From NCBI RefSeq assembly GCF_901212675.1, contig NZ_CAAKOQ010000050.1, forward strand, positions 70,905 to 92,029: a stretch of DNA of 21,125 nucleotides, written 5' to 3'. The notes beneath the pieces were generated by a model. The model was not told the DNA's origin and did not search any database. It saw nothing but the letters and a program-made list of their open reading frames with translations. The stretch comes from Olsenella uli. GTDB taxonomy: Bacteria > Actinomycetota > Coriobacteriia > Coriobacteriales > Atopobiaceae. Of the stretch, positions 14,782 through 21,125 are shown in pieces (the first letter of the stretch is position 1; each line of letters starts with the position of its first letter). The translations under genes and the position numbers were made by a program.

Positions 14782-14819
14782 CCAAGCCCGCCAGGCGCAG
14801 GGCCTGGATCTGGGCTTGG
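14782..14819 (-). promoter_or_regulatory. Leader hairpin before the mgtA ribosome site
   Basis: The outer stem CCAAGCCC/GGGCTTGG (14812-14819 with 14782-14789) encloses an inner CCAGG/CCTGG stem. It ends about 12 nt before the GGGGAGG ribosome site, close enough to affect initiation. Confidence 0.55.
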
Positions 14820-14921
14820 GGCGCTATCCTCGCTTTGCATGGACCTTGGTCCACCCCCGCTCGCGCATTCGTGGACCACCATTAGAATGCCGGGCACGGG
14901 AGGGCAATCACAGGGCCTGTC

Positions 14922-14943
14922 CCTTGCGATTTCCTTGCGATTT
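14922..14943. promoter_or_regulatory. Tandem 11-bp repeat, candidate winged-helix operator
   Basis: CCTTGCGATTT occurs twice head to tail with no gap (14922-14932, 14933-14943). OmpR/PhoB-type winged-helix proteins bind two direct half-sites spaced 11 bp, and such a protein is encoded 160 bp away at 15105-15608. The site lies 33-60 bp upstream of the candidate -10 boxes, suited to activation. Confidence 0.55.
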
Positions 14944-15104
14944 GACAAGAAGTGGGAGATGACACCGAGGCGGGAGGATAGGGCGGCAGCGGCAGGATAG
15001 GGAGAGGACAGCAAGGTGGCATCCGAAAGGGCCAGCGGGGCGGCAGCGCGTCTGCGAGCTGGAGAGCCGCCCGCGGAAAGCGGGGCCACCGGGCCCCAGT
15101 TCGG

Positions 15105-15608
15105 CTAGTCCTCGTCGGTGAACTTGTAGCCGATGCCCCAGATCGTGAGGATGTAGCGCGGCGCGTCGGGCGCCGGCTCGATCTTCTTCCGCAGCTTGCG
15201 GATGAAGGCCATGATGTTGCTGTCGTCGAGCAGATAGTCGCGCTCCCACACCGCGCGGTAGATCTGCTCCTTGGTGAACACCTCGCCGCGGTTGCGCGCG
15301 AGGAAGTACAGGATGTCGAACTCCTTGGGCGTGAGGCTCACCGGTGCCCCGCCCACGAGCACCTTGCGGCTCCTGGGATGGATCTCCAGCTCGCCCGCGC
15401 GGATGACGTCGGCCTCGGTGTCGACGAGGGCGGCCGGTGTCTCGGGACCCCCAAGCAACAGCGAGCTCGCCTCGCCCGACAGCAGGCTGCGCACGCCCGT
15501 GAGCAGCTCGGGAGCGCAGGCACTGCGCGGCGGGTCGGCCACAAGCTTCTCGAGCAGCCACGTGGCGAGGGCGGGGTCTATGGGAACCACGTCAATCTTA
15601 TTGCTCAC
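15105..15608 (-). CDS. OmpR-type winged-helix protein without a receiver domain
   Basis: This 167-residue protein carries a complete OmpR/PhoB DNA-binding domain at about residues 70-165: LTPKEFDILYFLARNRGEVF, EQIYRAVWERDYLLDDSNIM as recognition region, and ILTIWGIGYKF as the C-terminal hairpin. The first 65 residues are not a receiver: they lack the DD, D and K positions and are too short. They resemble nothing I know. No histidine kinase is nearby, so it may be a one-component regulator of the Mg genes. The start is a GTG with GGGGAGGG upstream; it begins 16 bp after the first ATPase stop, in the same operon. Confidence 0.85.
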   Translation of the reverse strand: MSNKIDVVPIDPALATWLLEKLVADPPRSACAPELLTGVRSLLSGEASSLLLGGPETPAALVDTEADVIRAGELEIHPRSRKVLVGGAPVSLTPKEFDILYFLARNRGEVFTKEQIYRAVWERDYLLDDSNIMAFIRKLRKKIEPAPDAPRYILTIWGIGYKFTDED

Positions 15609-15623
15609 GACAGATCCCTCCCC

Positions 15624-18338
15624 TCAGATAAGCTCGCGCCAGCGGCGCTGGTACAGACCCTTGGCAAGGGTGACGAGTACGAAGTAGAGCACGCAGACGG
15701 CCACAAGGAATCCCAGGTAGCCCACGGAGAGCGGGGTAAGCCCAAACACCGCGCCGGCACCGGAGAACGTGAGCGCCGTGAGTGCCACGACGCCTGTCAC
15801 CGTCACGACCATGACCGGCATCGAGGGGCGGCTCTGCACGAGGGGGAGCTTTGAGGTGCGCAGGCAGTGCAGCACCATCAGCTGCGTCCACAGGGACTCG
15901 AGGAACCAGCCGGTCTGGAACAGCGACACGAAACGCGTCTGCAGAGCAGGGTCGGAGATCTGCGCATAGGGTGTGCCCCCGCACAGGGCCGGGCACACGG
16001 CAAAGAAGAGCACGAGGAACGTCACGATGTCGAAGAGCGAGCTCACGGGGCCAAACGTGACCATGAAGCGCCCGAGGGTGCGCCCCGACCAGTCGCGCGG
16101 GGCCCGCGTCTCCTCCACGTCGACCCTGTCCCACGGCAAGACGATGCACAGCACGTCATACAGCAGGTTGAGTAGCAGCAGCTGCACGCTGGTCATGGGC
16201 AAGAACGGCAGGAACGCCGCCGCGAGCACGATGGAGAGGATGTTGCCAAAGTTGGAGCTCGCCGTGACCTTGATGTACTTGAGCATGTTGGCAAACGTCT
16301 TGCGGCCCTCGAGCACGCCCTGCTCGAGCACATCGAGGTCCTTCTCGAGCAAGACCACGTCGGCGGCGTCCTTCGTCGCGTCGACTGCGGTGTCCACCGA
16401 GATACCCACGGAAGCCTCGGCCAGCGCCGGGATGTCGTTGATGCCGTCGCCGAGGAATCCCACCGAGTGGCCGTTGGCCCTCAACCGGGCGACGATGCGG
16501 GCCTTCTGGGCGGGGGTGAGCTCGGCGAAGACGCTCGTGCGCTCCACCGCATGGGCGAGGTGCACCTCGTCGAGCGCGTCGATCTCGCCGCCGCACAGCG
16601 TCGCGTCGTCGTCGATGCCCACGCGCCGGCACACCGAGAGCGCGATGGCGAGGCGGTCACCCGTGAGCAACTTGGGCGTGACACCCAGCCGCGCGAGCTT
16701 GTCGATGGAAGTGGCCGCCGAGGGCTTAGGGGCGTCAAAGAACGCGAGGTAGCCCACGAGCGTCAGGCCCCGCTCGTCATCAGGCGTAATGCACTCGCCA
16801 TCCATGCGGCGGCGCGCCACGGCAATCACCTTCATGCCGTCGGCCAGCATCTCGTCGACGATGGCGGAGGCGCCGCCAGCGTCGCCCTCGCCCATCTCGT
16901 ACGTCTCGCCGCGCCACGACACGTGGGTGCAGCGTGCCACCACCTGGCGCACGTCGCCCTTGGCGATGAGCATGCGGCCCGCTCCGGGCACGTCGACGAG
17001 CGTGCTCACGAGCGTGCGCGGGTAGTCGAACGGAATCTCGTCGACCTTGCGGGCGTCTCTTGCCAGCGCGGCAAAGTGCGCCTCGCGCCCGGGCATGGTC
17101 GAGCAGGCCAGGACGGCGTTGTCGATGGGATTGCGCACACCAGAGTGGTACGAGCTGTTGAGGTAGGCGAGGTCGAGCGTCTCGGCGCTCTCGTTGCCCA
17201 GCACGTCGGTGTAGTACTCGAGCAGGATGTTCTCGCTCGTGAGAGTGCCCGTTTTGTCGAAGCAGAGTGTGTCCATGCTGCCAAAGCCCTGCATGGCGTC
17301 GATATTGCGCACGATCGCCCGCTTGCGGAACATCGCGAGCGACCCCTTCGCGAGGCAGGCCGAGATCACCATCGGCAGCATCTCGGGCATGAGTCCCACG
17401 GCCACCGAGAGCGAGAACGCGAACGCGTCGAGCAGGTCGGCGCCCGTGAGGCCGAGGATGGCGAACACCACGGGAATGAGGACGGCCATGAAGCGCAGCA
17501 TTACCCAGGCGATGGAGCTCGCGCCACGCCTGAACGAGTCGTCGGGGCCATCGCCCGACACCGAGTCGGAGACGCCGCCATAGACGGTGTCCCGTCCAAC
17601 CGCCACGACGATACCCTCGCCGCTGCCACTAATGACGGTCGTAGCCATGAGGGCGAGGTTGTCGAGCTGCGTGATGGGCCCACCGATAGCCGCGTCGAGT
17701 GTGTCGCCGCGCTTCTCGACGATGGCGCTCTCCCCCGTAATGGCCGCCTGGGAGACGAACAGGTCGCGAGTCTGGATGAGGCGCAGGTCGGCGGGGATGC
17801 GCTCGCCGGCATGGAGCAGCACCACGTCGCCCACCACGAGGTCGCCGACGCTCACCTCGCGCTCGCGGCCGTCGCGGCGCACGATCACGCGAACGCGAAT
17901 CATGCGGTCGAGCTGGTCGGACGCCCCCTTGGCGCGCAGTTCGAGCACGAGGCGGATGACGCCGCTGGTGGCGACCATGACCAGGATGATAAAGGCCGTG
18001 CTCGCGCTCTTCGCCACGTCGGGCGCGAAGACCACGTCGGTAGCGATGGAAACGAGGGCGAGCACGAACAGTGTGACGCTGAAGGGATTCACAAACGCAC
18101 GCCACAGGCAGCGGGCCAGCGAGTCGGAGGCGCGGGCGGCGAGCTCGTTTCTCCCGTAGCGCTCGCGCATCTTGGGCACCTGCTCGCCCGTGAGGCCGTC
18201 GGACGACGTTGAGAGGGAGCCGCGCAGCTCATCGACGTTGCGCCGGGCGCTGTCACGCGCAAGACCGGAGCTCACGGGGGCGCCAGCGCCGCTCGCGGCA
18301 CCCACACCGCGCAGATCGCGCTCGTGAACGTCACGCAT
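15624..18338 (-). CDS. Second MgtA-like P-type ATPase
   Basis: The 904-residue ATPase has TGES (201-204), MPEMLP (317-322), the phosphorylated Asp361 in DKTGT and GDGIND (630-635), so it looks catalytically competent. It is clearly related to the MgtA at 11964-14756 but diverged. In M6 the mgtA-type DNVD reads DRVD (737-740), putting a positive charge in a region important for ion binding, and the M4 motif starts MPEM, not TPEM. Mg2+ import is the default prediction; a changed ion or regulatory role is possible. The ATG at 18338 has GGGGAGGGG upstream and is preferred over 18371. It is the first gene of the operon. Confidence 0.9.
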   Translation of the reverse strand: MRDVHERDLRGVGAASGAGAPVSSGLARDSARRNVDELRGSLSTSSDGLTGEQVPKMRERYGRNELAARASDSLARCLWRAFVNPFSVTLFVLALVSIATDVVFAPDVAKSASTAFIILVMVATSGVIRLVLELRAKGASDQLDRMIRVRVIVRRDGREREVSVGDLVVGDVVLLHAGERIPADLRLIQTRDLFVSQAAITGESAIVEKRGDTLDAAIGGPITQLDNLALMATTVISGSGEGIVVAVGRDTVYGGVSDSVSGDGPDDSFRRGASSIAWVMLRFMAVLIPVVFAILGLTGADLLDAFAFSLSVAVGLMPEMLPMVISACLAKGSLAMFRKRAIVRNIDAMQGFGSMDTLCFDKTGTLTSENILLEYYTDVLGNESAETLDLAYLNSSYHSGVRNPIDNAVLACSTMPGREAHFAALARDARKVDEIPFDYPRTLVSTLVDVPGAGRMLIAKGDVRQVVARCTHVSWRGETYEMGEGDAGGASAIVDEMLADGMKVIAVARRRMDGECITPDDERGLTLVGYLAFFDAPKPSAATSIDKLARLGVTPKLLTGDRLAIALSVCRRVGIDDDATLCGGEIDALDEVHLAHAVERTSVFAELTPAQKARIVARLRANGHSVGFLGDGINDIPALAEASVGISVDTAVDATKDAADVVLLEKDLDVLEQGVLEGRKTFANMLKYIKVTASSNFGNILSIVLAAAFLPFLPMTSVQLLLLNLLYDVLCIVLPWDRVDVEETRAPRDWSGRTLGRFMVTFGPVSSLFDIVTFLVLFFAVCPALCGGTPYAQISDPALQTRFVSLFQTGWFLESLWTQLMVLHCLRTSKLPLVQSRPSMPVMVVTVTGVVALTALTFSGAGAVFGLTPLSVGYLGFLVAVCVLYFVLVTLAKGLYQRRWRELI

Positions 18339-18560
18339 CGCCGCCCCTCCCCGGTTGCCCGCATATGCCACGTCGGCCGCAGCCGCTACCGATCCGATCG
18401 TGGCCTCCTCCGTCGTGACCGGCCATCACAGCTCCGGCCGCAGTCGTTACCGCCATGGCCTACCGCAGCTGGTCACAGCCAGCCCTCCAGCTGGCCACAG
18501 CCAACTCTCCAGCCAGTGTACGGCAAGCCGACCCACTCTCCCACGCGATCGGCCTATGAG
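18339..18560. promoter_or_regulatory. Upstream region of the Mg operon with two repeat families
   Basis: No gene is seen. An 18-bp direct repeat with two C/T differences (CGGCCGCAGCCGCTACCG at 18374-18391 and 18435-18452) and a 22-bp tandem repeat (18466-18487, 18488-18509, then a partial unit) lie before the first ATPase. They could be regulator sites. No convincing -35/-10 pair was found. Confidence 0.45.
18466..18516. repeat. 22-bp tandem repeat, 2.3 copies
   Basis: Two units starting CAGCTGG differ at a few positions, and a third unit begins CAGCCAG before the match fades. Confidence 0.65.
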
Positions 18561-18770
18561 GTTCAGGACCGCATCTTCGCCACGCAGTGCGGCGTCGAGG
18601 CCGCCATGGGATGCCTGCGCGGCGAGTACGGCTACCTCATCGCCCAGTATGGCGGTAAGATCGTGCACGTGCCACTCGACGAGATCGCCGACAAGCTCAA
18701 GTACGTCGACCCCGAGTGCGAGCTCGTGCGCCAGGCGCGCCTGCTGGGCATCAGCTTCGGCGACGAATAG
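18561..18770 (+). pseudogene. C-terminal fragment of a second 6-phosphofructokinase
   Basis: About 69 codons match the last 70 of the pfk at 10486-11565: QDRIFATQCGVEAAMGC, then HVPLDEIADKLKYVDPE, ending LLGISFGDE and TAG. The middle is diverged (for example GEYGYLIAQYGG against GDFGVMIAKVDD), so it comes from an old paralogue and not a fresh duplication. The first 290 or so codons are missing and the sequence before 18561 is unrelated. It cannot fold as an enzyme. It marks the right border of DNA that separates it from the intact pfk. Confidence 0.9.
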
Positions 18771-18824
18771 GGCTTGCGGCATGGCGGCGCCGGGTTGGGT
18801 CGCATCGCCAAGCTGCAGGTATGG

Positions 18825-18863
18825 GCAAGGCGCCCGGCCGGGACTCCCGACCGGGCGCCTTGC
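18825..18863. terminator. Bidirectional terminator between the pfk fragment and pepM18
   Basis: 13-bp perfect arms (GCAAGGCGCCCGG, 18825-18837, and its complement, 18851-18863) contain an inner CGGG/CCCG stem. It lies between convergent reading directions; no T-run follows. Confidence 0.65.
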
Positions 18864-18867
18864 GTTG

Positions 18868-18898
18868 TGGATGCCGCTTCTCTCTGGATGCCGCTTCC
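18868..18898. repeat. Short direct repeat TGGATGCCGCTTC
   Basis: Two exact 13-bp copies start at 18868 and 18886, 18 bp apart, just past the M18 peptidase stop codon. Confidence 0.7.
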
Positions 18899-20248
18899 CT
18901 ACCCCAGCACCGCCAGATCCGCATCGGCGATGCGAATGTTGGCATCGAAGAACGCCGTGAGCGCGGCGATCGCGAGGGCCACATCGCGCGTGCCGCCCGT
19001 CTCGAAGCTGGAGTGCATGGCCAGCTGCGGCAAGCCCACGTCCACGGCGTGCATGCTCACCTGGACGTTCGAGAGGTTGCCCAGGGTGGAGCCGCCCACC
19101 ATGTCGCTCCTGTTGGCGAAGGTCTGCACGGGCACGCCCGCGTCGGCGCACACGCCCTCGAAGACCGCGCGGCTGAAGGCGTCCGTGCAGTACTTCTGGT
19201 TGGCGGCCTCCTTCACCACGATGCCCCCGTTGAGCACGGGATGGTTGGCCGCGTCGTAGCGGTCGGGCTGGTTGGGGTGCAGCGCGTGGGCGTTGTCGCA
19301 GCTCACGAGGAACGACCCGGCAAGCCCGCGACGCAGGTCCTCGTTGGTGCGGCCCAGCGCCTCGGCGATGCGGCCCAGCGTGTCGCGCAGGAAGGTCGAC
19401 ATCGCGCCCTGCTTGGTGTTCGAGCCGACCTCCTCGTTGTCGAAGCAGCACCACACGCTCACGCAACCCTCGTTGTCACTCGCGAGAAACGCCTTGAGCG
19501 AGGTAAACGCGCAGGCAAGGTCGTCGAGCTTGGGCGTGCTCACGAACTCCGAGGCCGCGCCCCAGACCCGGCCGCGCTGGCGGTTCACGAGGAAGAGGTC
19601 GCGCGCCATGACCCGCCCGGGCTCCACGCCCGCAGCCTCGGCCACAAGCGCGTCCACCGTACCCGCGGAAAGGTCGCCCGCCGAGACCACGGGGCAGAGG
19701 TCGCGCGCGCGGTTGGGCGAGAAGCTCTCGTTGGTCTTGCGATCGAGGTGGATGGCGAGGCTTGGGATGAGCGCCACGTCCTCCTCGAGCGACACGAGCC
19801 GGCTCTCGATGCGGCTGCCGTTGCGAACGAGCACGCGTCCGGCCAGCGAGAGTGGCTTGTCGAACCAGGTATAGTCAATCATGCCGCCATAGGCCTCGAC
19901 GTCGAGGCGAAGGTAGCCCTCGGGGCCCTCGAGCTCAGGATTTGCCTTGAGCTTGAAGGTGGGAGAGTCGGCGTGCGAGGCCGTGAGCTGGAAGTGGAAG
20001 TCGCCATGCTCGGGATCGTCGAGCGCGCAGCCCACCCGCCATGCGATAACGCTGGAGTTGTTGCGCACCGTGTAGTAGCGCCCGCCCGGCTCGAGCAGCC
20101 ACGTGCCGCTCTCGGGCAGGTACGTGAAGCCTGCCTCGTCGAGATAGCCTCGCGCGGTGGCCACCGTATGGAACATGCTGGGGCTTTGCCGTATGAACTC
20201 GACAAGCTCCTCCGCCGTTGCAACGTCTTGCTCGGTCGTGTTGCCCAC
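18899..20248 (-). CDS. apeB: M18-family aminopeptidase
   Basis: This 449-residue cytoplasmic zinc peptidase removes N-terminal, typically acidic or neutral, residues from peptides. Family motifs are in order: SHADSPTFKLK with the first metal His (residue 92), the KLDDLA bridging Asp, FDNEEVGS with the catalytic Glu pair, SCDNAHALHPN, and the late QLAMHSSFE metal His. The length is usual for bacterial M18 enzymes. The frame is open to 20320, but the GTG at 20248 is chosen: GGGGG lies directly upstream and the alignment with the family starts here. It reads alone, ending at the shared terminator at 18825-18863. Confidence 0.92.
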   Translation of the reverse strand: MGNTTEQDVATAEELVEFIRQSPSMFHTVATARGYLDEAGFTYLPESGTWLLEPGGRYYTVRNNSSVIAWRVGCALDDPEHGDFHFQLTASHADSPTFKLKANPELEGPEGYLRLDVEAYGGMIDYTWFDKPLSLAGRVLVRNGSRIESRLVSLEEDVALIPSLAIHLDRKTNESFSPNRARDLCPVVSAGDLSAGTVDALVAEAAGVEPGRVMARDLFLVNRQRGRVWGAASEFVSTPKLDDLACAFTSLKAFLASDNEGCVSVWCCFDNEEVGSNTKQGAMSTFLRDTLGRIAEALGRTNEDLRRGLAGSFLVSCDNAHALHPNQPDRYDAANHPVLNGGIVVKEAANQKYCTDAFSRAVFEGVCADAGVPVQTFANRSDMVGGSTLGNLSNVQVSMHAVDVGLPQLAMHSSFETGGTRDVALAIAALTAFFDANIRIADADLAVLG

Positions 20249-20431
20249 GTTTCCCCCTTTGCCCGCAGCTTTGTCGTGCCCCAGCTTAGCATTGCCCCAG
20301 GTTGGCCGCGTCTGCGGCACATCCCTGGCTGCGAGCTGCGTCCCTGGGGCACCCCGCCCGCGAAAGGTGGCACCTCAATTTGCCGTGCGTGCAAAAGCGG
20401 TCACCCCCGAGCTGGCAGGCCCCGCTGCTCC

Positions 20432-21046
20432 CTATCGCACCAGCACGAGCGCAGCCACGATGGCCACGTTGAGCCCCACGGCAAAGACGATGTCGCGCAC
20501 CCGGAGCGGCACCTTGAACGCCAGCTGCCGCACACGCCCATCCCCCACAAGCAGCACCTGGTTGGCGATGGCCCGGGCAAGCGCAAGGTCGTGCGTGGCC
20601 ACCACCACGGTGAGCCCGGCCGCGACGCGCTCCATGAGCACGTCGAGCATGCGGCAGGTCGAGCGCTCGTCCTGGGCATAGGTGGGCTCGTCGAGCAAGA
20701 GCACGTCGGCCGAGCCCGCGAGCATGGAGAGCATCGCGAGCCGACGCTGCTGGCCCTGGCTGATCTCGTAGGGCGAGCGCTCGGCAAGCCCGTCGAGCCC
20801 AAACTCGGCGAGAAGGCCGGGCACGCGCGCCGAAAGCTCGTCCTCCGCCGCGTCGGGCTCGGCCGCGTGCAACGTCACGAGCACCTCCTCGGATACCGTG
20901 AGGGCGAGAAACTGCAGGCGCGGGTTCTGGAACACGAGGCCGATGGAGCCTTTGACCTCGAGCTTCCCCGTATGGGAGAACTCTCCGGCCAGCGCCCCCA
21001 GAAGCGTCGACTTGCCGCTTCCGCAGGCACCGACGAGGGCGCACAT
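20432..21046 (-). CDS. ECF/CbiO-type ABC ATPase, N-terminus missing
   Basis: The frame encodes an energy-coupling ATPase domain: Walker A GACGSGKST, Q-loop FQNPRLQF, signature ISQGQQRR, Walker B VLLLDEPTYAQD and H-loop ATHDL. An unusual hydrophobic tail (DIVFAVGLNVAIVAALVLVR) ends it at 20432. The first ATG, at 21046, lies within the strand just before Walker A and has no ribosome site. In-frame codons upstream (RDCQRLDLPIR) still read like ATPase sequence until an in-frame TGA at 21113-21115 inside a palindromic repeat. About 20-30 N-terminal residues are therefore lost. It may be the remnant second half of a tandem ATPase of a vitamin or metal ECF transporter. Confidence 0.7.
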   Translation of the reverse strand: MCALVGACGSGKSTLLGALAGEFSHTGKLEVKGSIGLVFQNPRLQFLALTVSEEVLVTLHAAEPDAAEDELSARVPGLLAEFGLDGLAERSPYEISQGQQRRLAMLSMLAGSADVLLLDEPTYAQDERSTCRMLDVLMERVAAGLTVVVATHDLALARAIANQVLLVGDGRVRQLAFKVPLRVRDIVFAVGLNVAIVAALVLVR

Positions 21047-21085
21047 ATGAACGCGGATGGGGAGGTCAAGGCGTTGGCAATCGCG

Positions 21086-21119
21086 AATGTGACATCCCTT
21101 CCGTATGATTTGTCACATT
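21086..21119. repeat. Interspersed palindromic repeat, copy 2
   Basis: Perfect 9-bp arms AATGTGACA (21086-21094) and TGTCACATT (21111-21119) flank a 16-bp spacer. 21096-21119 is identical to 2056-2079. Here the repeat abuts the truncated ATPase reading frame and supplies its in-frame stop. Confidence 0.85.
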
Positions 21120-21125
21120 GCACGC

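Larger units (their letters stand above)
14757..15104 (-). promoter_or_regulatory. Leader and putative promoter of mgtA
   Basis: This 348-bp gap has no separate gene. In transcript order it holds an 11-bp tandem repeat (14922-14943), weak -10 candidates (CATTCT or TCTAAT, 14881-14889), a TGGTCCAC/GTGGACCA inverted repeat (14847-14878), an in-frame ATG at 14840 opening an acidic/proline-rich stretch, and a strong hairpin (14782-14819) just before the ribosome site. Enterobacterial mgtA leaders also contain a proline-rich open frame and alternative hairpins that sense Mg2+. A comparable function here is inferred from layout, not homology. Confidence 0.5.

Noticed and set aside
16467..18212. 581-codon plus-strand frame opposite the second ATPase
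   Set aside because: Shadow frame; low complexity, no domain.
18466..18516. CRISPR array
   Set aside because: Units abut without spacers and number only 2.3.
21086..21119. CRP/FNR or NikR binding site in the palindrome
   Set aside because: TGTGA/TCACA arms are 20 bp apart, not 6, and GTATGA has no partner at NikR spacing; the conserved spacer favours a repeat unit.

Overview
The window is GC-rich, densely coded DNA. The gene content (DeoR-fructokinase pair, PPi-like phosphofructokinase, P-type Mg2+ ATPases, M18 aminopeptidase, ECF-type ATPase) and codon use suggest a Coriobacteriia actinobacterium of the Olsenella/Collinsella/Atopobium type. The lineage is inferred; no rRNA or marker gene here settles it.

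Layout. (1) 221-1893, minus strand: a DeoR-family regulator and 1-phosphofructokinase, translationally coupled, behind a promoter region with two arrays of TGCG units repeating every 10 bp. (2) 2080-2713: an AT-richer non-coding stretch with a perfect 20-bp inverted repeat around 106 bp. (3) 2714-10244: a tRNA-Val(GAC) gene and what looks like a decayed 7.46-kb integrative element. A 45-bp copy of the tRNA 3' half recurs at 10200-10244, and TGTCCAAA triplets lie at both ends as candidate integrase arm sites. The cargo is an Abi/HEPN gene, an ABC exporter coupled to a frameshifted XRE-TPR regulator, and a PadR-DUF1700-ABC module. The integrase and the ABC permease are both cut off at one tail-to-tail junction near 9565, so the element is probably fixed in place. 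(4) 10486-11565: 6-phosphofructokinase. (5) 11723-18338, minus strand: a putative magnesium-uptake operon with two different MgtA-type P-type ATPases, a winged-helix regulator without a receiver domain between them, and a 48-residue membrane microprotein at the end. The mgtA leader has an 11-bp tandem repeat, a strong hairpin and an in-frame acidic/proline-rich upstream reading frame. (6) 18561-18770: the 3' end of a second phosphofructokinase, suggesting that the Mg operon landed in a tandem pfk pair. (7) 18899-20248: M18 aminopeptidase. (8) 20432-21046: an ECF-type ATPase that has lost its N-terminus exactly at a 34-bp palindromic repeat; a second copy of that repeat lies upstream of the fructose regulator at 2050-2079.

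The strongest candidate for something not well described is the Mg operon: two transporters, a one-component winged-helix protein, a microprotein and a leader that could sense ribosome stability. Next come the phased TGCG arrays and the interspersed palindrome. Functional assignments rest on motifs read by eye; no database search was possible.
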